Shown here piece by piece: positions 24,922 to 35,278 of a DNA stretch of 64,000 bases. Source of the DNA: Xanthomonas sp. 3793 (GTDB lineage: Bacteria > Pseudomonadota > Gammaproteobacteria > Xanthomonadales > Xanthomonadaceae); NCBI RefSeq assembly GCF_024806835.1, contig NZ_JANTYU010000003.1:186001-250000 (forward strand). Reading direction: 5' to 3'. The position numbers and the translations under genes are program-made. Below the pieces are notes generated by a model, which did no database searches, was not told the origin of the DNA, and saw only the letters and a list, made by a program, of their open reading frames with translations. Each line of letters starts with the position of its first letter. The stretch's first letter is position 1.

Positions 24922-26016
24922 TCATTCGACGACACCAGGCAGGTAGCGCAGCCGCAGATCCTGGCCAAGCTGGCGCACATCGGCCAGATGCAGAGCGCGA
25001 CGTTGCGCCATGGTATCGATGCCAAGCCCGGCCAGCAGCGGTCTGGCGGTATCGCCCAGCAGCACCGGTGCCATGTAGACCAGCAGTTCGTCGACCAGGC
25101 CGGCTTGCAGCAGCGCGCCGCTCAGCGTTGCGCCGGCCTCTGCATGTACCTCGTTGATCCCGCGCTCGGCCAGCAGCGCCAGCACCGCTCCCGGATCCAA
25201 ACGCCCTTCCTGCAGTGGCATCCCGACGAATTCGGCACTCTGCAGCGACGGCGCTTGCAGCGCATGGCCATGCAGATAGAGCGTCGGCGCATCGCCCTGG
25301 CGAATGTTCCCGCACTCCAGGGTGCGCAAGCGCGCGTCCAGCACGACCCGCAACGGCGGCACGAAGGGCGTGTCATCGCCCAAGCGCACCGTCATCGCCG
25401 GATCGTCCGCCAGTACCGTGCCGGCACCGGTCAGGATGGCGCCGGCACGCGCGCGCCAGCGTTGCACGTCGGCACGTGCGTGCGCACCGGTAATCCACTT
25501 GGAGTGCCCGTTGGCCAGCGCAGTGCGCCCATCCAGGCTGGCGCCCAGCTTGACCCGCAGCCACGGGCGCCCACGCTCTACCCGCGAGAGGAACCCACGA
25601 TTGAGTTCGCGCGCCTGCGCCTGCAGCACACCTGCGACCACTTCGATCCCGGCCTCGCGCAGCAGTGCAAAGCCACCGCCGTTGACCTGCGGAAATGGGT
25701 CGGCCATCGCCGCAACCACGCGCGCCACGCCTGCTTCGATCAAGGCCAGTGCGCACGGCGGCGTGCGCCCGTAATGCGCGCACGGCTCCAATGTCACGTA
25801 TGCAGTCGCCCCACGTGCCTGCTCGCCGGCGGCGCGCAGCGCGAACACTTCCGCATGCGGGCCACCGGCCCGCTGATGGAAGCCTTCGCCCACGCACGCG
25901 CCATCGCGCACGATCACGCAGCCCACCATCGGATTGGGCCGCGTGGTGTAGGCACCACGTTCTGCCAGGCGCAGCGCCTGTGCCATCCAGCGGTGGTCGT
26001 CGGCCGTCACCTTCAT
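24922..26016 (-). CDS. ribD: Bifunctional riboflavin deaminase/reductase
   Basis: RibD carries out the second and third steps of riboflavin synthesis: deamination of the pyrimidine and reduction of the ribosyl side chain. The 364-residue protein has the zinc deaminase domain first (H-A-E-V near residue 50, P-C-A-H-Y-G-R-T-P-P-C near residue 75). The NADPH reductase domain starts around residue 145 (R-P-W-L-R-V-K-L-G-A-S-L-D-G-R-T, then G-A-G-T-V-L-A-D-D-P). The start overlaps the GNAT gene by four bases, so it is coupled to it and probably transcribed from nrdR rather than under the FMN riboswitch. Confidence 0.96.
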   Translation of the reverse strand: MKVTADDHRWMAQALRLAERGAYTTRPNPMVGCVIVRDGACVGEGFHQRAGGPHAEVFALRAAGEQARGATAYVTLEPCAHYGRTPPCALALIEAGVARVVAAMADPFPQVNGGGFALLREAGIEVVAGVLQAQARELNRGFLSRVERGRPWLRVKLGASLDGRTALANGHSKWITGAHARADVQRWRARAGAILTGAGTVLADDPAMTVRLGDDTPFVPPLRVVLDARLRTLECGNIRQGDAPTLYLHGHALQAPSLQSAEFVGMPLQEGRLDPGAVLALLAERGINEVHAEAGATLSGALLQAGLVDELLVYMAPVLLGDTARPLLAGLGIDTMAQRRALHLADVRQLGQDLRLRYLPGVVE

Positions 26017-26489
26017 TGCCTTGCTCCTTCGGGCGCGATGGCCATCACCACGATCTGCATCGGGCCAAGCAACAGCTCGGCATGCGCGTGCCAGCCCAGT
26101 CGCCGATAAAACGACATCAACGCCGGCTGGCAATACAGATACAGCAGCGGCACACGCAATTGCGCGGCGGCGCGCACGCAGTGCGCCACCAGTGCTTGGC
26201 CGATGCCCCGCCCGCGCGCCTGCGGCTGCACGTACAGTGATGCCAGCCAGGGCGACCATTGACGGATGCGGTCGTCGTCGTTCTCCAGCAGGCTGACCGA
26301 ACCGAGCCAGTGCGACGGATCGAGCGCGACCCAGGTGGTGGGAATCACGCCATCGCGCGTATGCCTGCGCAGTTCGCTCAACGCTTCATCGATCGTCCAG
26401 TCCGGCAACAGGCTGCCGAAGGCCTGCAGATGCGCCTGTGCGATGGCGGGCAGATGCTCTGGCGTGTCCGCCACGCAGGCGATGCGCAT
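26013..26489 (-). CDS. GNAT-family N-acetyltransferase
   Basis: A 158-residue acetyltransferase with the acetyl-CoA-binding motif Q-A-R-G-R-G-I-G-Q-A-L near residue 95 and the flanking S-L-Y-V strand and Y-C-Q-P-A-L-M-S-F-Y-R-R-L-G-W motif B. Acceptor is unknown. It lies between nrdR (four bases upstream) and ribD (four-base overlap), so it is expressed with them, but nothing in the sequence links it to riboflavin or nucleotide metabolism. Confidence 0.88.
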   Translation of the reverse strand: MRIACVADTPEHLPAIAQAHLQAFGSLLPDWTIDEALSELRRHTRDGVIPTTWVALDPSHWLGSVSLLENDDDRIRQWSPWLASLYVQPQARGRGIGQALVAHCVRAAAQLRVPLLYLYCQPALMSFYRRLGWHAHAELLLGPMQIVVMAIAPEGARQ

Positions 26490-26493
26490 GCGC

Positions 26494-27018
26494 TCAGCGC
26501 TTGCCGGGTTTGCCGGCGCGTTCCAGCGCCGCTTCCAGCAGCGGCAGTTGCTCGCTGCCTACCGGAAGCTCGCGCTCGAGCTTTTCGATTTCTTCGCGGA
26601 AGTCGGCCACGTCCTGGAAGCTGCGATACACCGAGGCGAACCGCACATAGCCCACATGATCGAGTTTGCGCAGCTCGACCATGACGTATTCGCCCACCCG
26701 CAGCGAGCCGACCTCGCGCTCGCCTGACATGCGCAGCTGATGCACCACCGCGCGGACCGCCGCTTCGATCTGTTCTTCGGACACCGGGCGTTTCTGCAGC
26801 GCGCGGTCGAAACTGGTGCGCAGCTTGCGCGCATCGAATGCCTCGCGCCCGCCGTCGCTCTTGACCACGGTGGGCAGCTTGAGCTCGATGGTTTCCAACG
26901 TGCTGAAACGCTCGCCGCACGCCTCGCACTCGCGACGCCGACGAATCGTCGTGCCGTCTTCGGACACCCGCGAATCGATCACGCGGGTGTCGTTGTGCTG
27001 GCAGAAGGGGCAGTGCAT
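26494..27018 (-). CDS. nrdR: Transcriptional repressor NrdR
   Basis: NrdR represses ribonucleotide reductase genes when dATP is high. The 174-residue protein has the N-terminal zinc ribbon (C-P-F-C at residues 3-6, C-E-A-C near residue 31, with R-R-R-R-E between) and the ATP-cone domain ([18 protein letters not shown]). The start at 27018 gives the invariant M-H-C-P-F-C. The 102-base gap to glyA contains degenerate GGGGATT(G/C) repeats and no visible terminator, so readthrough from glyA is plausible; glyA-nrdR-ribD is a common order. Confidence 0.97.
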   Translation of the reverse strand: MHCPFCQHNDTRVIDSRVSEDGTTIRRRRECEACGERFSTLETIELKLPTVVKSDGGREAFDARKLRTSFDRALQKRPVSEEQIEAAVRAVVHQLRMSGEREVGSLRVGEYVMVELRKLDHVGYVRFASVYRSFQDVADFREEIEKLERELPVGSEQLPLLEAALERAGKPGKR

Positions 27019-27120
27019 CAGGGCGCCGGGATTGGAGAATGGGGATTGGGGATTGGCAACAGCAGGAGCAAGGACGCGCTTGCCGCGCATCCCCAATCCC
27101 GAATCACCAATCCCGGCAGC

Positions 27121-28374
<1,254 letters not shown>

Positions 28375-28495
28375 TCGAAACTCCGGGGCAGCTGCAGCCA
28401 GTAGGGCCGCCGATTGTAAGCCCCCGCCGCACGGGTGACCAATCGCGCCGCTGGCGGGCATGGGCCCGATCGGTCGGCACGCCACGCATAACGAC

Positions 28496-28519
28496 AAAGG
28501 CGCACCGAAGTGCGCCTTT
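28496..28519. terminator. Intrinsic terminator between the RcnB-like gene and glyA
   Basis: A perfect 10-base-pair stem (AAAGGCGCAC/GTGCGCCTTT) with a CGAA loop. It lies 46 bases beyond the stop of the RcnB-like gene and most likely ends that transcript before glyA. Confidence 0.85.
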
Positions 28520-28564
28520 GCGTGATGACTGGCCCGATTGCTCGGCGAGCGGCCGGCGGCCTGC

Positions 28565-29074
28565 TCAGTTGTTGAGGACCAGGTCGGCAATCACACCGGT
28601 GGCGATGGCGACCAGCAGCAGATTGCCGGTGTTGTCGCGTTGCCAACGGTAGCCATACGGCGGGCGGCGCAGATTGTAGCGGTCGTAGTCGTTGATCACA
28701 TAGACCGGGCCGTGGTAACGCTGGCCGCGGGCCCAGTACGGGCGCGGCGGCGGGCCGGCGCGGTAGTAACTGGGGCGATCGTAGACATAGACCCGGTTGC
28801 GGTCGTAGCGACGGTCCTGATAGCGGGCATCGCGATAGCCCTCGCGGTAGCCGCTGCTGTAGTAACGGCGATCGTCGTGACGATCGTCCCGCCAGTCGCG
28901 GCGATCGTTGCGCCAGTCGCCACGGCGATCGCGGCCATGGTCGTGACGATCGTCGCGGTCGTGGCCACGACGATCGTGGCCGCGGCCCCAGTCGTCGGCA
29001 AACGCTGCCGGAGCCACGGAGCCCAGCGCCAGGATGGAAGAAAGCACAACAGTGACAATGCGTTTGCGGTTCAT
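28565..29074 (-). CDS. RcnB-family periplasmic protein
   Basis: A 169-residue protein with a signal peptide (A-P-A-A-F-A cleavage region, about residue 26). A long, strongly charged stretch of D-R, H-D and R-D repeats follows, then a Tyr/Arg/Pro-rich part. The C-terminus reads P-P-Y-G-Y-R-W ... [11 protein letters not shown], the signature of the RcnB/YohN group. In E. coli RcnB modulates nickel and cobalt homeostasis; many homologues, including this one, are not next to any metal gene, so a metal role is not shown. The repetitive charged region probably binds ions or is disordered. It has its own terminator on the glyA side and is divergent from ettA. Confidence 0.8.
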   Translation of the reverse strand: MNRKRIVTVVLSSILALGSVAPAAFADDWGRGHDRRGHDRDDRHDHGRDRRGDWRNDRRDWRDDRHDDRRYYSSGYREGYRDARYQDRRYDRNRVYVYDRPSYYRAGPPPRPYWARGQRYHGPVYVINDYDRYNLRRPPYGYRWQRDNTGNLLLVAIATGVIADLVLNN

Positions 29075-29299
29075 GACCAGCTCCTGTTTGCGATGTCGCA
29101 ATTTCATTAAGACGCTGCCCGCCTTAACGCATTCTTGCTGGAATCGGTTACGAAAATCCCTATTCAGGTAATAGGTAGGCTGCCGTTTAGCTAGATCCCA
29201 CCCGGCGCGGCCCCGGGCGCTTGCCCGTATAATCGGCGCAATCCCTTTTCCGCTGCCTCCGGCCCCGGCCGGTGGGCTGCCTGCGTCCACGGAGCACCC

Positions 29300-30961
29300 A
29301 TGTCGCAATACATCTACACCATGAACCGCGTCAGCAAGGTGGTCCCGCCCAAGCGGCAGATCATCAAGGACATCTCGCTGAGCTTTTTCCCGGGCGCCAA
29401 GATCGGCCTGCTGGGCCTGAACGGCGCGGGCAAGTCCACGGTGCTGAAGATCATGGCCGGCGTGGATACCGATTTCGAGGGCGAAGCCCGTCCGCAGGCC
29501 GGCATCAAGGTCGGCTACCTGGCGCAGGAGCCGCAGCTCAACCCCGAGCACACCGTGCGCGAGGCGGTCGAAGAAGGCGTAGGCGACGTGTTGCAGGCCC
29601 AGGCCGCGCTGGATGCGGTGTACCTGGCCTATGCCGAAGAAGGCGCCGATTTCGACGCCCTGGCCAAGGAACAGGAACGCCTGGAGGCGATCCTGGCCGC
29701 AGGCGATGCGCACACCCTGGAAAACCAGCTGGACGTGGCCGCCGACGCGCTGCGCCTGCCGCCGTGGGACGCGGTGGTCGGCAAGCTGTCCGGTGGCGAA
29801 AAGCGCCGCGTGGCATTGTGCCGCCTGCTGCTGCAGAAGCCGGACATGCTGCTGCTGGACGAACCGACCAACCACCTGGACGCCGAATCGGTGGAGTGGC
29901 TGGAACAGTTCCTGGCGCGCTACACCGGCACCGTGGTGGCGGTCACGCATGATCGCTACTTCCTCGACAACGCCGCCGAGTGGATCCTGGAACTGGACCG
30001 CGGCCGCGGCATTCCGTGGAAGGGCAACTACACCGACTGGCTGACCCAGAAGGACGAGCGCCTCAAGCAGGAAGACAACCAGGAAAAGTCACGCCAGAAG
30101 GCGATCCAGAAGGAACTGGAATGGTCGCGCCAGAACGCCAAGGGCGGGCGCACCAAGGGCAAGGCGCGTCTGGCCCGCCTGGAAGAGCTGCAGTCGGTGG
30201 ATTACCAGCGCCGCAACGAGACCAATGAAATCTTCATCCCGCCGGGCGAGCGCCTGGGCAATTCGGTGATGGAGTTCAAGAACGTGTCCAAGAAGTTCGG
30301 CGACCGCCTGCTGATCGACAACCTGTCGATGATCGTGCCGCCCGGCGCCATCGTTGGCATCATCGGCCCCAACGGTGCCGGTAAGTCGACCCTGTTCAAG
30401 ATGATCACCGGCCAGGAAAAGCCCGATTCCGGCGAAATCGTGGTCGGCCCTACCGTGCAGCTGTCCTATGTGGACCAGAGCCGCGACGCGCTGGAAGGCA
30501 ACCACAACGTGTTCCAGGAAATCGCAGGCGGCCTGGACATCCTCAACATCAACGGCGTGGAGATCCAGTCGCGCGCCTACATCGGCCGCTTCAACTTCAA
30601 GGGCCAGGACCAGCAGAAGATGGTCGGCTCGCTCTCCGGTGGTGAGCGCGGTCGTCTGCACATGGCCAAGACGCTGCTGCAGGGCGGCAACGTGCTGCTG
30701 CTCGACGAACCGTCCAACGACCTGGACATCGAAACGCTGCGTGCGCTGGAAGATGCATTGCTGGAGTTCCCGGGCAACACCTTCGTGATTTCGCACGATC
30801 GCTGGTTCCTCGACCGTATCGCCACGCACATCCTGTCGTTCGAAGGCGAGTCGCACGTGGAGTTCTTCCAGGGCAACTACCGCGAGTACGAAGAAGACAA
30901 GCGCCGCCGCATGGGCGATGACGCAGGCCCCAAGCGTCTGCGCTTCAAGGCGCTGAAGTAA
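29300..30961 (+). CDS. ettA: Energy-dependent translational throttle protein EttA (ABC-F)
   Basis: EttA is a cytoplasmic ABC-F ATPase that binds the ribosomal E site and gates entry into elongation according to the ATP/ADP ratio. The 553-residue protein has two ABC domains with no membrane segments: Walker [10 protein letters not shown] near residue 40 and G-P-N-G-A-G-K-S-T near residue 360. Signatures L-S-G-G-E-K-R and L-S-G-G-E-R-G-R follow, together with [10 protein letters not shown] and [10 protein letters not shown]. Between them is the charged P-site tether with its R-T-K-G-K-A-R-L segment. The arm insertion in domain 1 is present. A terminator follows directly. Confidence 0.97.
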   Translation: MSQYIYTMNRVSKVVPPKRQIIKDISLSFFPGAKIGLLGLNGAGKSTVLKIMAGVDTDFEGEARPQAGIKVGYLAQEPQLNPEHTVREAVEEGVGDVLQAQAALDAVYLAYAEEGADFDALAKEQERLEAILAAGDAHTLENQLDVAADALRLPPWDAVVGKLSGGEKRRVALCRLLLQKPDMLLLDEPTNHLDAESVEWLEQFLARYTGTVVAVTHDRYFLDNAAEWILELDRGRGIPWKGNYTDWLTQKDERLKQEDNQEKSRQKAIQKELEWSRQNAKGGRTKGKARLARLEELQSVDYQRRNETNEIFIPPGERLGNSVMEFKNVSKKFGDRLLIDNLSMIVPPGAIVGIIGPNGAGKSTLFKMITGQEKPDSGEIVVGPTVQLSYVDQSRDALEGNHNVFQEIAGGLDILNINGVEIQSRAYIGRFNFKGQDQQKMVGSLSGGERGRLHMAKTLLQGGNVLLLDEPSNDLDIETLRALEDALLEFPGNTFVISHDRWFLDRIATHILSFEGESHVEFFQGNYREYEEDKRRRMGDDAGPKRLRFKALK

Positions 30962-30966
30962 GTACG

Positions 30967-30992
30967 ACAAGGGCGCCGAACGGCGCCCTTGT
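30967..30992. terminator. Intrinsic terminator after ettA
   Basis: An 11-base-pair perfect stem (ACAAGGGCGCC with its complement) and a GAAC loop, starting six bases after the ettA stop. The convergent deformylase gene ends 76 bases further on. Confidence 0.85.
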
Positions 30993-31067
30993 TACATCCG
31001 AGGTGCAGTGCCGTCTCGCCTCCACCGTGCCGCCGCCGAAGATGAGACGCGCAGCGCGAGCGCTGCG

Positions 31068-31583
31068 CTACAGGTCGTAGGACAACACGTCTTCGAAACC
31101 GAAGGTGTCGAAGTTTTCGATCCGCGAGGGGTACAGGCGGCCAACCAGGTGGTCGTATTCGTGCTGCACCACTCGCGCGTGGAAGCCTTCGGCCTCGCGT
31201 TCGATCGGGCTGCCGTCGGGGGCGAAACCGCGATAGCGGATGTGGCGGTAACGCGGGATCACCGCGCGCAGGCCGGGAATCGACAGACAGCCTTCCCAGC
31301 CGTTTTCCATCTCGTCCGACAGCGGCTCGATCTGCGCGTTCGCCAAGGCCGTGCGCGGCACCGTGGGCGCGTCCGGATAACGCTCGCTGACTTCGAAACC
31401 GAACACCATCAATTGCAGGTCCACTGCGATCTGCGGAGCGGCCAGACCGACGCCGCGTGCGTCGTCCATGGTTTCGAACATGTCGGCCACCAAGGCATGC
31501 AAGTCGGCACTGCCCAGGTCGGTCACCGGTGGCGCCACGCGCAGCAGGCGCTTGTCGCCCATGCGGATAATCTCGCGAATCAT
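31068..31583 (-). CDS. def: Peptide deformylase
   Basis: Removes the formyl group from the N-terminal methionine of new proteins. The 171-residue protein contains the three metal-site motifs: G-V-G-L-A-A-P-Q near residue 48, E-G-C-L-S-I-P near residue 95 and Q-H-E-Y-D-H-L near residue 138. It is thus a complete, active-looking class 1 enzyme. I start at the ATG at 31583, preceded by GAGGAG; an in-frame TTG 15 bases upstream is less likely. The gene is not next to fmt, so the genome may have a second def at the usual fmt locus. Confidence 0.92.
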   Translation of the reverse strand: MIREIIRMGDKRLLRVAPPVTDLGSADLHALVADMFETMDDARGVGLAAPQIAVDLQLMVFGFEVSERYPDAPTVPRTALANAQIEPLSDEMENGWEGCLSIPGLRAVIPRYRHIRYRGFAPDGSPIEREAEGFHARVVQHEYDHLVGRLYPSRIENFDTFGFEDVLSYDL

Positions 31584-31921
31584 GTCGATGCTCCTCAAAA
31601 CGATACGGCGATCTTAGAACGGCCACCACACGCTGGCGAGCGGCTGCCAGGCAGGTGTGGACGGCGCCAGTCGGAGTGTACGAGCGCTACCTGACGCCCT
31701 GGCACCGGCCGCGTCTGCCTGTGGTCAGACAGTCGCTCCGTTGGTCGCTTCCAGCGCGGTAGACACGGGGTGGTAGCGGTGCAGTCCATGCCGGCGATGG
31801 CGTCGACGTCAAGCGCCGATCGGTTGTGCGCGGTCATGGCGCTACCGATTCAGTGGATGCGCTTAGCGCGGCAGACGCAGGACCGGTAGCGGCGCAGTGA
31901 TGACCACGATCGCTGCCGCGC
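31584..31921. other. Intergenic region, nothing recognised
   Basis: About 340 bases between arsC and def. No conserved frame, RNA or clear repeat was recognised; the near-repeated GGTAGCGGTGCAGT/GGTAGCGGCGCAGT phrases at about 31770 and 31880 are the only internal similarity seen. Confidence 0.5.
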
Positions 31922-32344
31922 TCAGGCGCCGATGCGCTGGCCGGTTTCGTCCAGCACGCGTTCGCCGTCTTCCTTGACGAATGCGCCGGTGGCCGCTGGC
32001 AACAGGTCGAGCACCTGCTCGGATGGACGGCACAGGCGCGTACCCAACGAGGTCTGCACGAACGGGCGATTGATCAGGATCGGATGCGCGAGCATCGCGC
32101 TCAGCAGTGCGGCGTCATCCAGCGCGGGATTGTCGAGTCCCAGCTCCAGATACGGCGTGCCCTTCTGGCGCAGGGCATCGCGCACCGACAGGCCGGCATC
32201 GGCAATCAGCGCCTGCAGCGTCTGCCGGTCTGGCGGGTACTGCAGATACTCGATGATCTGCGGTTCGATGCCGACATGCCGGATCAGCGCCAGCGTGTTG
32301 CGCGACGTGCCGCAAGCGGGGTTGTGATAGATGACGGCGTACAT
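31922..32344 (-). CDS. arsC: Glutaredoxin-type arsenate reductase
   Basis: Reduces arsenate to arsenite with glutathione/glutaredoxin. The 140-residue protein carries the active-site C-G-T-S-R-N near residue 11 and the three arginines of the ArsC site, including H-P-I-L-I-N-R-P near residue 87 and L-C-R-P-S-E near residue 103. It matches the E. coli plasmid ArsC pattern almost throughout. No arsR, arsB or acr3 gene is adjacent, so arsenite export must be encoded elsewhere, or the enzyme is a housekeeping member of the family. Confidence 0.92.
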   Translation of the reverse strand: MYAVIYHNPACGTSRNTLALIRHVGIEPQIIEYLQYPPDRQTLQALIADAGLSVRDALRQKGTPYLELGLDNPALDDAALLSAMLAHPILINRPFVQTSLGTRLCRPSEQVLDLLPAATGAFVKEDGERVLDETGQRIGA

Positions 32345-32995
32345 GGGGACTTGGTGCGCGGAGTAGCCGAGACTGTAACGCGTCGAGGTCCAATGCAACG
32401 CGCTGTCGCAGAATCAGCGCAAGGCACGCACAGAAAGCGCTGATGCCGATGCGGGTGCAGTGCAGGTGCAGGTGCAGGTGCAGGTGCCGGCATGAGCATC
32501 TCTCCGGCAACGCACAAACGCACGGCTTGCGGGCGTCGGTGCAACCGCACTATCTGCGCGGACCGAGCCGCTGGCCGGGGTGGACTACGGCCCTCCCCCG
32601 TCGGTAGCGGGGTGGGGTGAGGTTCCGGAGCGAAGCGCGAATGCACTCCAATCCCTGCCCTCACCCACCACCTGGCCTCGCTCGTACCTCATCCGCCCCT
32701 TCGGGGCACCTTCTCCCGAGGGGACAAGGGTGGCTTCCGGCTCAGTTGGCTCGCGTCAAAAATCTGACCGATCCGGGTACCAGCCACCGCTGAATCCCTA
32801 AGAATTCCCCCGACGCAAGTGCACCGATAACCGTTTCAGGCTATCGCTTCGCATTCAGCGCGCCACATGTCAAAAGATTGACACACATCACGGATTCATG
32901 ATTCAGTCATGAACAGACTGAAACGGAAGGATTCCCCCGATGCCGGTGTCTGCACGGCGTCCCTTTTCCCTGTTGGACTCAAGGAAACCCCAACG
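32345..32995. repeat. Repeat-containing spacer between arsC and the small secreted protein
   Basis: Two repeat features are seen. At about 32454-32488 there are five or so imperfect copies of the hexamer GGTGCA. At about 32693 is a diverged copy of the CCGCCCTTCGGGCACCTTCC element that is also found at 762-1190 and 58177, here followed by TCTCCCGAGGGGAC. A TTGACA hexamer at 32878 could be a -35 box for the downstream gene, but no good -10 is in place. No coding frame is supported. Confidence 0.65.
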
Positions 32996-33409
32996 ATGAT
33001 GAGCGTTCGTAAGCCCGGATGGATGCTGTCCGGTGTGTTGTGCGTCCTCTGCCTGCCGGCCTTGGCCATGGCGCAAGAGGCTGCAACCAGCAGTTCCAAG
33101 GTCGGTATCGATCCCGTCACCGGCAAGCTGCGCCCGCTGACCGACGCCGAGAGCGCGGCGCTGGACCAGCAGGCCGGTTCGGCTGCCCGCAGTGCGGCAA
33201 CACGCACGACGGTGCCGCAAACCGAGGCGGCCGCCCGCGCCACCGAGCGCCGCCTGCCCAATGGCACCGTGGCGCGCAAGTTGCCGGCCACGCAAATGAG
33301 TTCGCTGACCGCGACCCGCCAGGCCGATGGCCGCATCGTGATCGAGCACAGCGACGACGCCGACACCCAACCCGCCCACGCCGAGCACGGAGCGCTGCCG
33401 CATGAATAA
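32996..33409 (+). CDS. Small secreted protein upstream of the metallopeptidase
   Basis: A 137-residue protein with a signal peptide (hydrophobic core G-V-L-C-V-L-C-L-P-A-L-A-M-A, cleavage after A-M-A, about residue 27). The mature part is Ala/Thr/Arg-rich and low in hydrophobics, with the phrases I-D-P-V-T-G-K-L-R-P-L-T and R-R-L-P-N-G-T-V. I do not recognise the family. AAGGAA lies before the ATG at 32996; an upstream in-frame ATG (32909) would bury the signal peptide. The 3' end overlaps the peptidase gene by eight bases, so the two are coupled and may act together, for example as propeptide, inhibitor or chaperone; that is inference. Confidence 0.7.
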   Translation: MMSVRKPGWMLSGVLCVLCLPALAMAQEAATSSSKVGIDPVTGKLRPLTDAESAALDQQAGSAARSAATRTTVPQTEAAARATERRLPNGTVARKLPATQMSSLTATRQADGRIVIEHSDDADTQPAHAEHGALPHE

Positions 33410-35060
33410 GCCCTTGTTGCTGTTGTCTCTGGCCGTGGCTGCGGCGATCGCGCCGCTGCATGCAAGCGCCGCCAACGTCACGCTGATCAATGGCGATGCC
33501 GGCACCGTGGTTGGGTTGAACGACCCCACCGCCGCCGCACCGTTGGGCGGCAATCCCGGGCGCTCGGTCGGCGAACAGCGTCGCATCGCCTACCAGTACG
33601 CCATGGACCTGTGGGGCGCGGTGCTGCAGAGCAACGTCGAGATCAAGGTCTATGCCTCGTTCGCGCGACTGACCTGCACCGCCACCGGCGGCACGCTGGG
33701 CCAGGCAGGGCCGAACTGGATCGTCAACAACTTCCCCGGCGCCAAGGCCAATACGCTGTATCCGTCCGCGCTGGGCGACGCGATCGCGGGCCAGGACCTG
33801 GTACCGGATCCGGCCGATCCGGCCGACGTGTTTTCGCAATTCAACGGCGACCTGGGCAAGGACGACTGCCTGGCCGGTTCGGGCTGGTACCTGGGCCTGG
33901 ACGGCAAGACCCCGGAAGGCCAGATCAACTTCCTCAACGTGGTGATGCACGAAATCGGCCACGGCTTGGGCGCTGCCGGGTTCCTCAACAAGACCACCGG
34001 CGTGCTCGGTTCGGGCAGCGGGCTGACCGACGTGTACACCTCGCAGGCCTTCGATAACGTGCAGAACAAGCGTTTCGACGACCCGACCATGACCAATGCC
34101 TTGCGCGCCGAAGCGATGCGTACGCCCGGCCGCACGGTGTGGGCCGGCACGCGGGTCAACCGCGAGGCAGCCTTGATCCTGGACCCGCGCACGCTGCTGC
34201 AGGTCAGCGCGCCGGCCGCTGCGGCCGGCAAGTTCGAAGTGGGCTTTGCCAGCTTCGGGCCGCTGGCCACCGCCGGTAATTTCCCGGCGCGCGCAGTGGT
34301 GACCATCAATGACGGCGCTGCGGCCCCCTCGGCCACCGATGGCTGCGAAACCCCGTTCGTCAATGCGGCCGAGGTGGCCGGCAAGGTGGCGCTGATCGAC
34401 CGCGGCACCTGCGCGTTCGCGATCAAGGTCAAGAACGCCCAGCTCAACGGTGCGGTCGGCGTGATCGTGGCCAACAACGCCGCCGGCGTGCAGACCATGG
34501 GCAATGCCGCGCCGCCGATCACCGACATCACCATCCCGGCGATCATGGTGTCGCAGGCCGATGGCGCGCGACTCAAGGGTGCCAGCGCAGTGGTGGCAGG
34601 CCTGTACGAGGACCCGGACCTGCTGCAGGGCACCGACACCGCAGGCCGCACGCGGTTGTATTCACCCAGCGTGGTGGCCGGTGGCTCGACGTTCTCGCAC
34701 TTCGATACCGACCTGCAGCCCAATGCGCTGATGGAGCCGTTCGATACGCCGGAAGTGCAAGCGCATCTGAACATCGACCTGACCCCGGCGATGTTCGCCG
34801 ATATCGGTTGGACCTTGAACCGCGGCCTGACCCGGCTGGGTAACTGCAACACGCTGGTGCCGACGGTGGAAACCGGCGGTCTGATCGTCGGTGCAAACCT
34901 GACCGCCGAGAGCAGCCTGTGCAAGACGCAGAATGCCGGTAACCGCTTCGGCTATCTGACCTGCATGAACGATCACATCCGCGAACTGGAAGACCAGGGT
35001 GCGATCAGCCGCGTGCAGCAGGCGGCGACTTTCATCTGCGCCACCAAGGTTCGCCCCTGA
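33402..35060 (+). CDS. Secreted PA-domain zinc metallopeptidase
   Basis: A 552-residue exported protein: signal peptide to about residue 23 (L-H-A-S-A-A). A metallopeptidase-like region contains H-E-I-G-H-G-L-G at about residues 183-190, an H-E-x-x-H zinc motif with following glycine. A protease-associated (PA) domain lies between about 290 and 400 (G-K-V-A-L-I-D-R-G-T-C-A-F, then V-I-V-A-N-N). After the PA domain the chain returns to the catalytic part: F-S-H-F-D-T-D ... L-M-E-P and M-F-A-D-I-G-W, a layout seen in reprolysin/metzincin-like secreted enzymes. Several cysteines suggest disulfides. It is probably exported to the periplasm or medium, possibly through the type II system whose end is in this window. 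Target unknown. Confidence 0.8.
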   Translation: MNKPLLLLSLAVAAAIAPLHASAANVTLINGDAGTVVGLNDPTAAAPLGGNPGRSVGEQRRIAYQYAMDLWGAVLQSNVEIKVYASFARLTCTATGGTLGQAGPNWIVNNFPGAKANTLYPSALGDAIAGQDLVPDPADPADVFSQFNGDLGKDDCLAGSGWYLGLDGKTPEGQINFLNVVMHEIGHGLGAAGFLNKTTGVLGSGSGLTDVYTSQAFDNVQNKRFDDPTMTNALRAEAMRTPGRTVWAGTRVNREAALILDPRTLLQVSAPAAAAGKFEVGFASFGPLATAGNFPARAVVTINDGAAAPSATDGCETPFVNAAEVAGKVALIDRGTCAFAIKVKNAQLNGAVGVIVANNAAGVQTMGNAAPPITDITIPAIMVSQADGARLKGASAVVAGLYEDPDLLQGTDTAGRTRLYSPSVVAGGSTFSHFDTDLQPNALMEPFDTPEVQAHLNIDLTPAMFADIGWTLNRGLTRLGNCNTLVPTVETGGLIVGANLTAESSLCKTQNAGNRFGYLTCMNDHIRELEDQGAISRVQQAATFICATKVRP

Positions 35061-35088
35061 GGCGAGCGCGCGCCACTTGATGGGGATG

Positions 35089-35117
35089 CGAACGGCGCCG
35101 AAAGGCGCCGTTCGTTT
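35089..35117 (+). terminator. Intrinsic terminator after the metallopeptidase
   Basis: An 11-base-pair perfect stem (CGAACGGCGCC with its complement), GAAA loop and a short T run, 28 bases after the stop. The convergent bcsC gene ends about 160 bases further. Confidence 0.88.
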
Positions 35118-35278
35118 ATGTGGTGCGGGGCGGTGCGCCGCTCGCCGCACGCCGCTCGCAAGATCGATGCACGACCGTGACAGGCGTGCGCCCACACAGC
35201 AGGCCGCAGGCATGCATCGCCCGGCCCGCATGCAGCGGCAACTGCCCGCTGCGAGAGCGAACCGCCAGTGCCGCCGCC

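Noticed and set aside
28565-29074. Nickel/cobalt resistance gene rcnB
   Set aside because: Only the family resemblance is kept; no rcnA or metal regulator is adjacent, so the specific function is not claimed.
31922-32344. Arsenic resistance operon
   Set aside because: Only arsC is present; no arsR, arsB/acr3 or arsH nearby.
32878-32902. Sigma-70 promoter before the small secreted protein
   Set aside because: TTGACA is present but no acceptable -10 hexamer lies 16-18 bases downstream.
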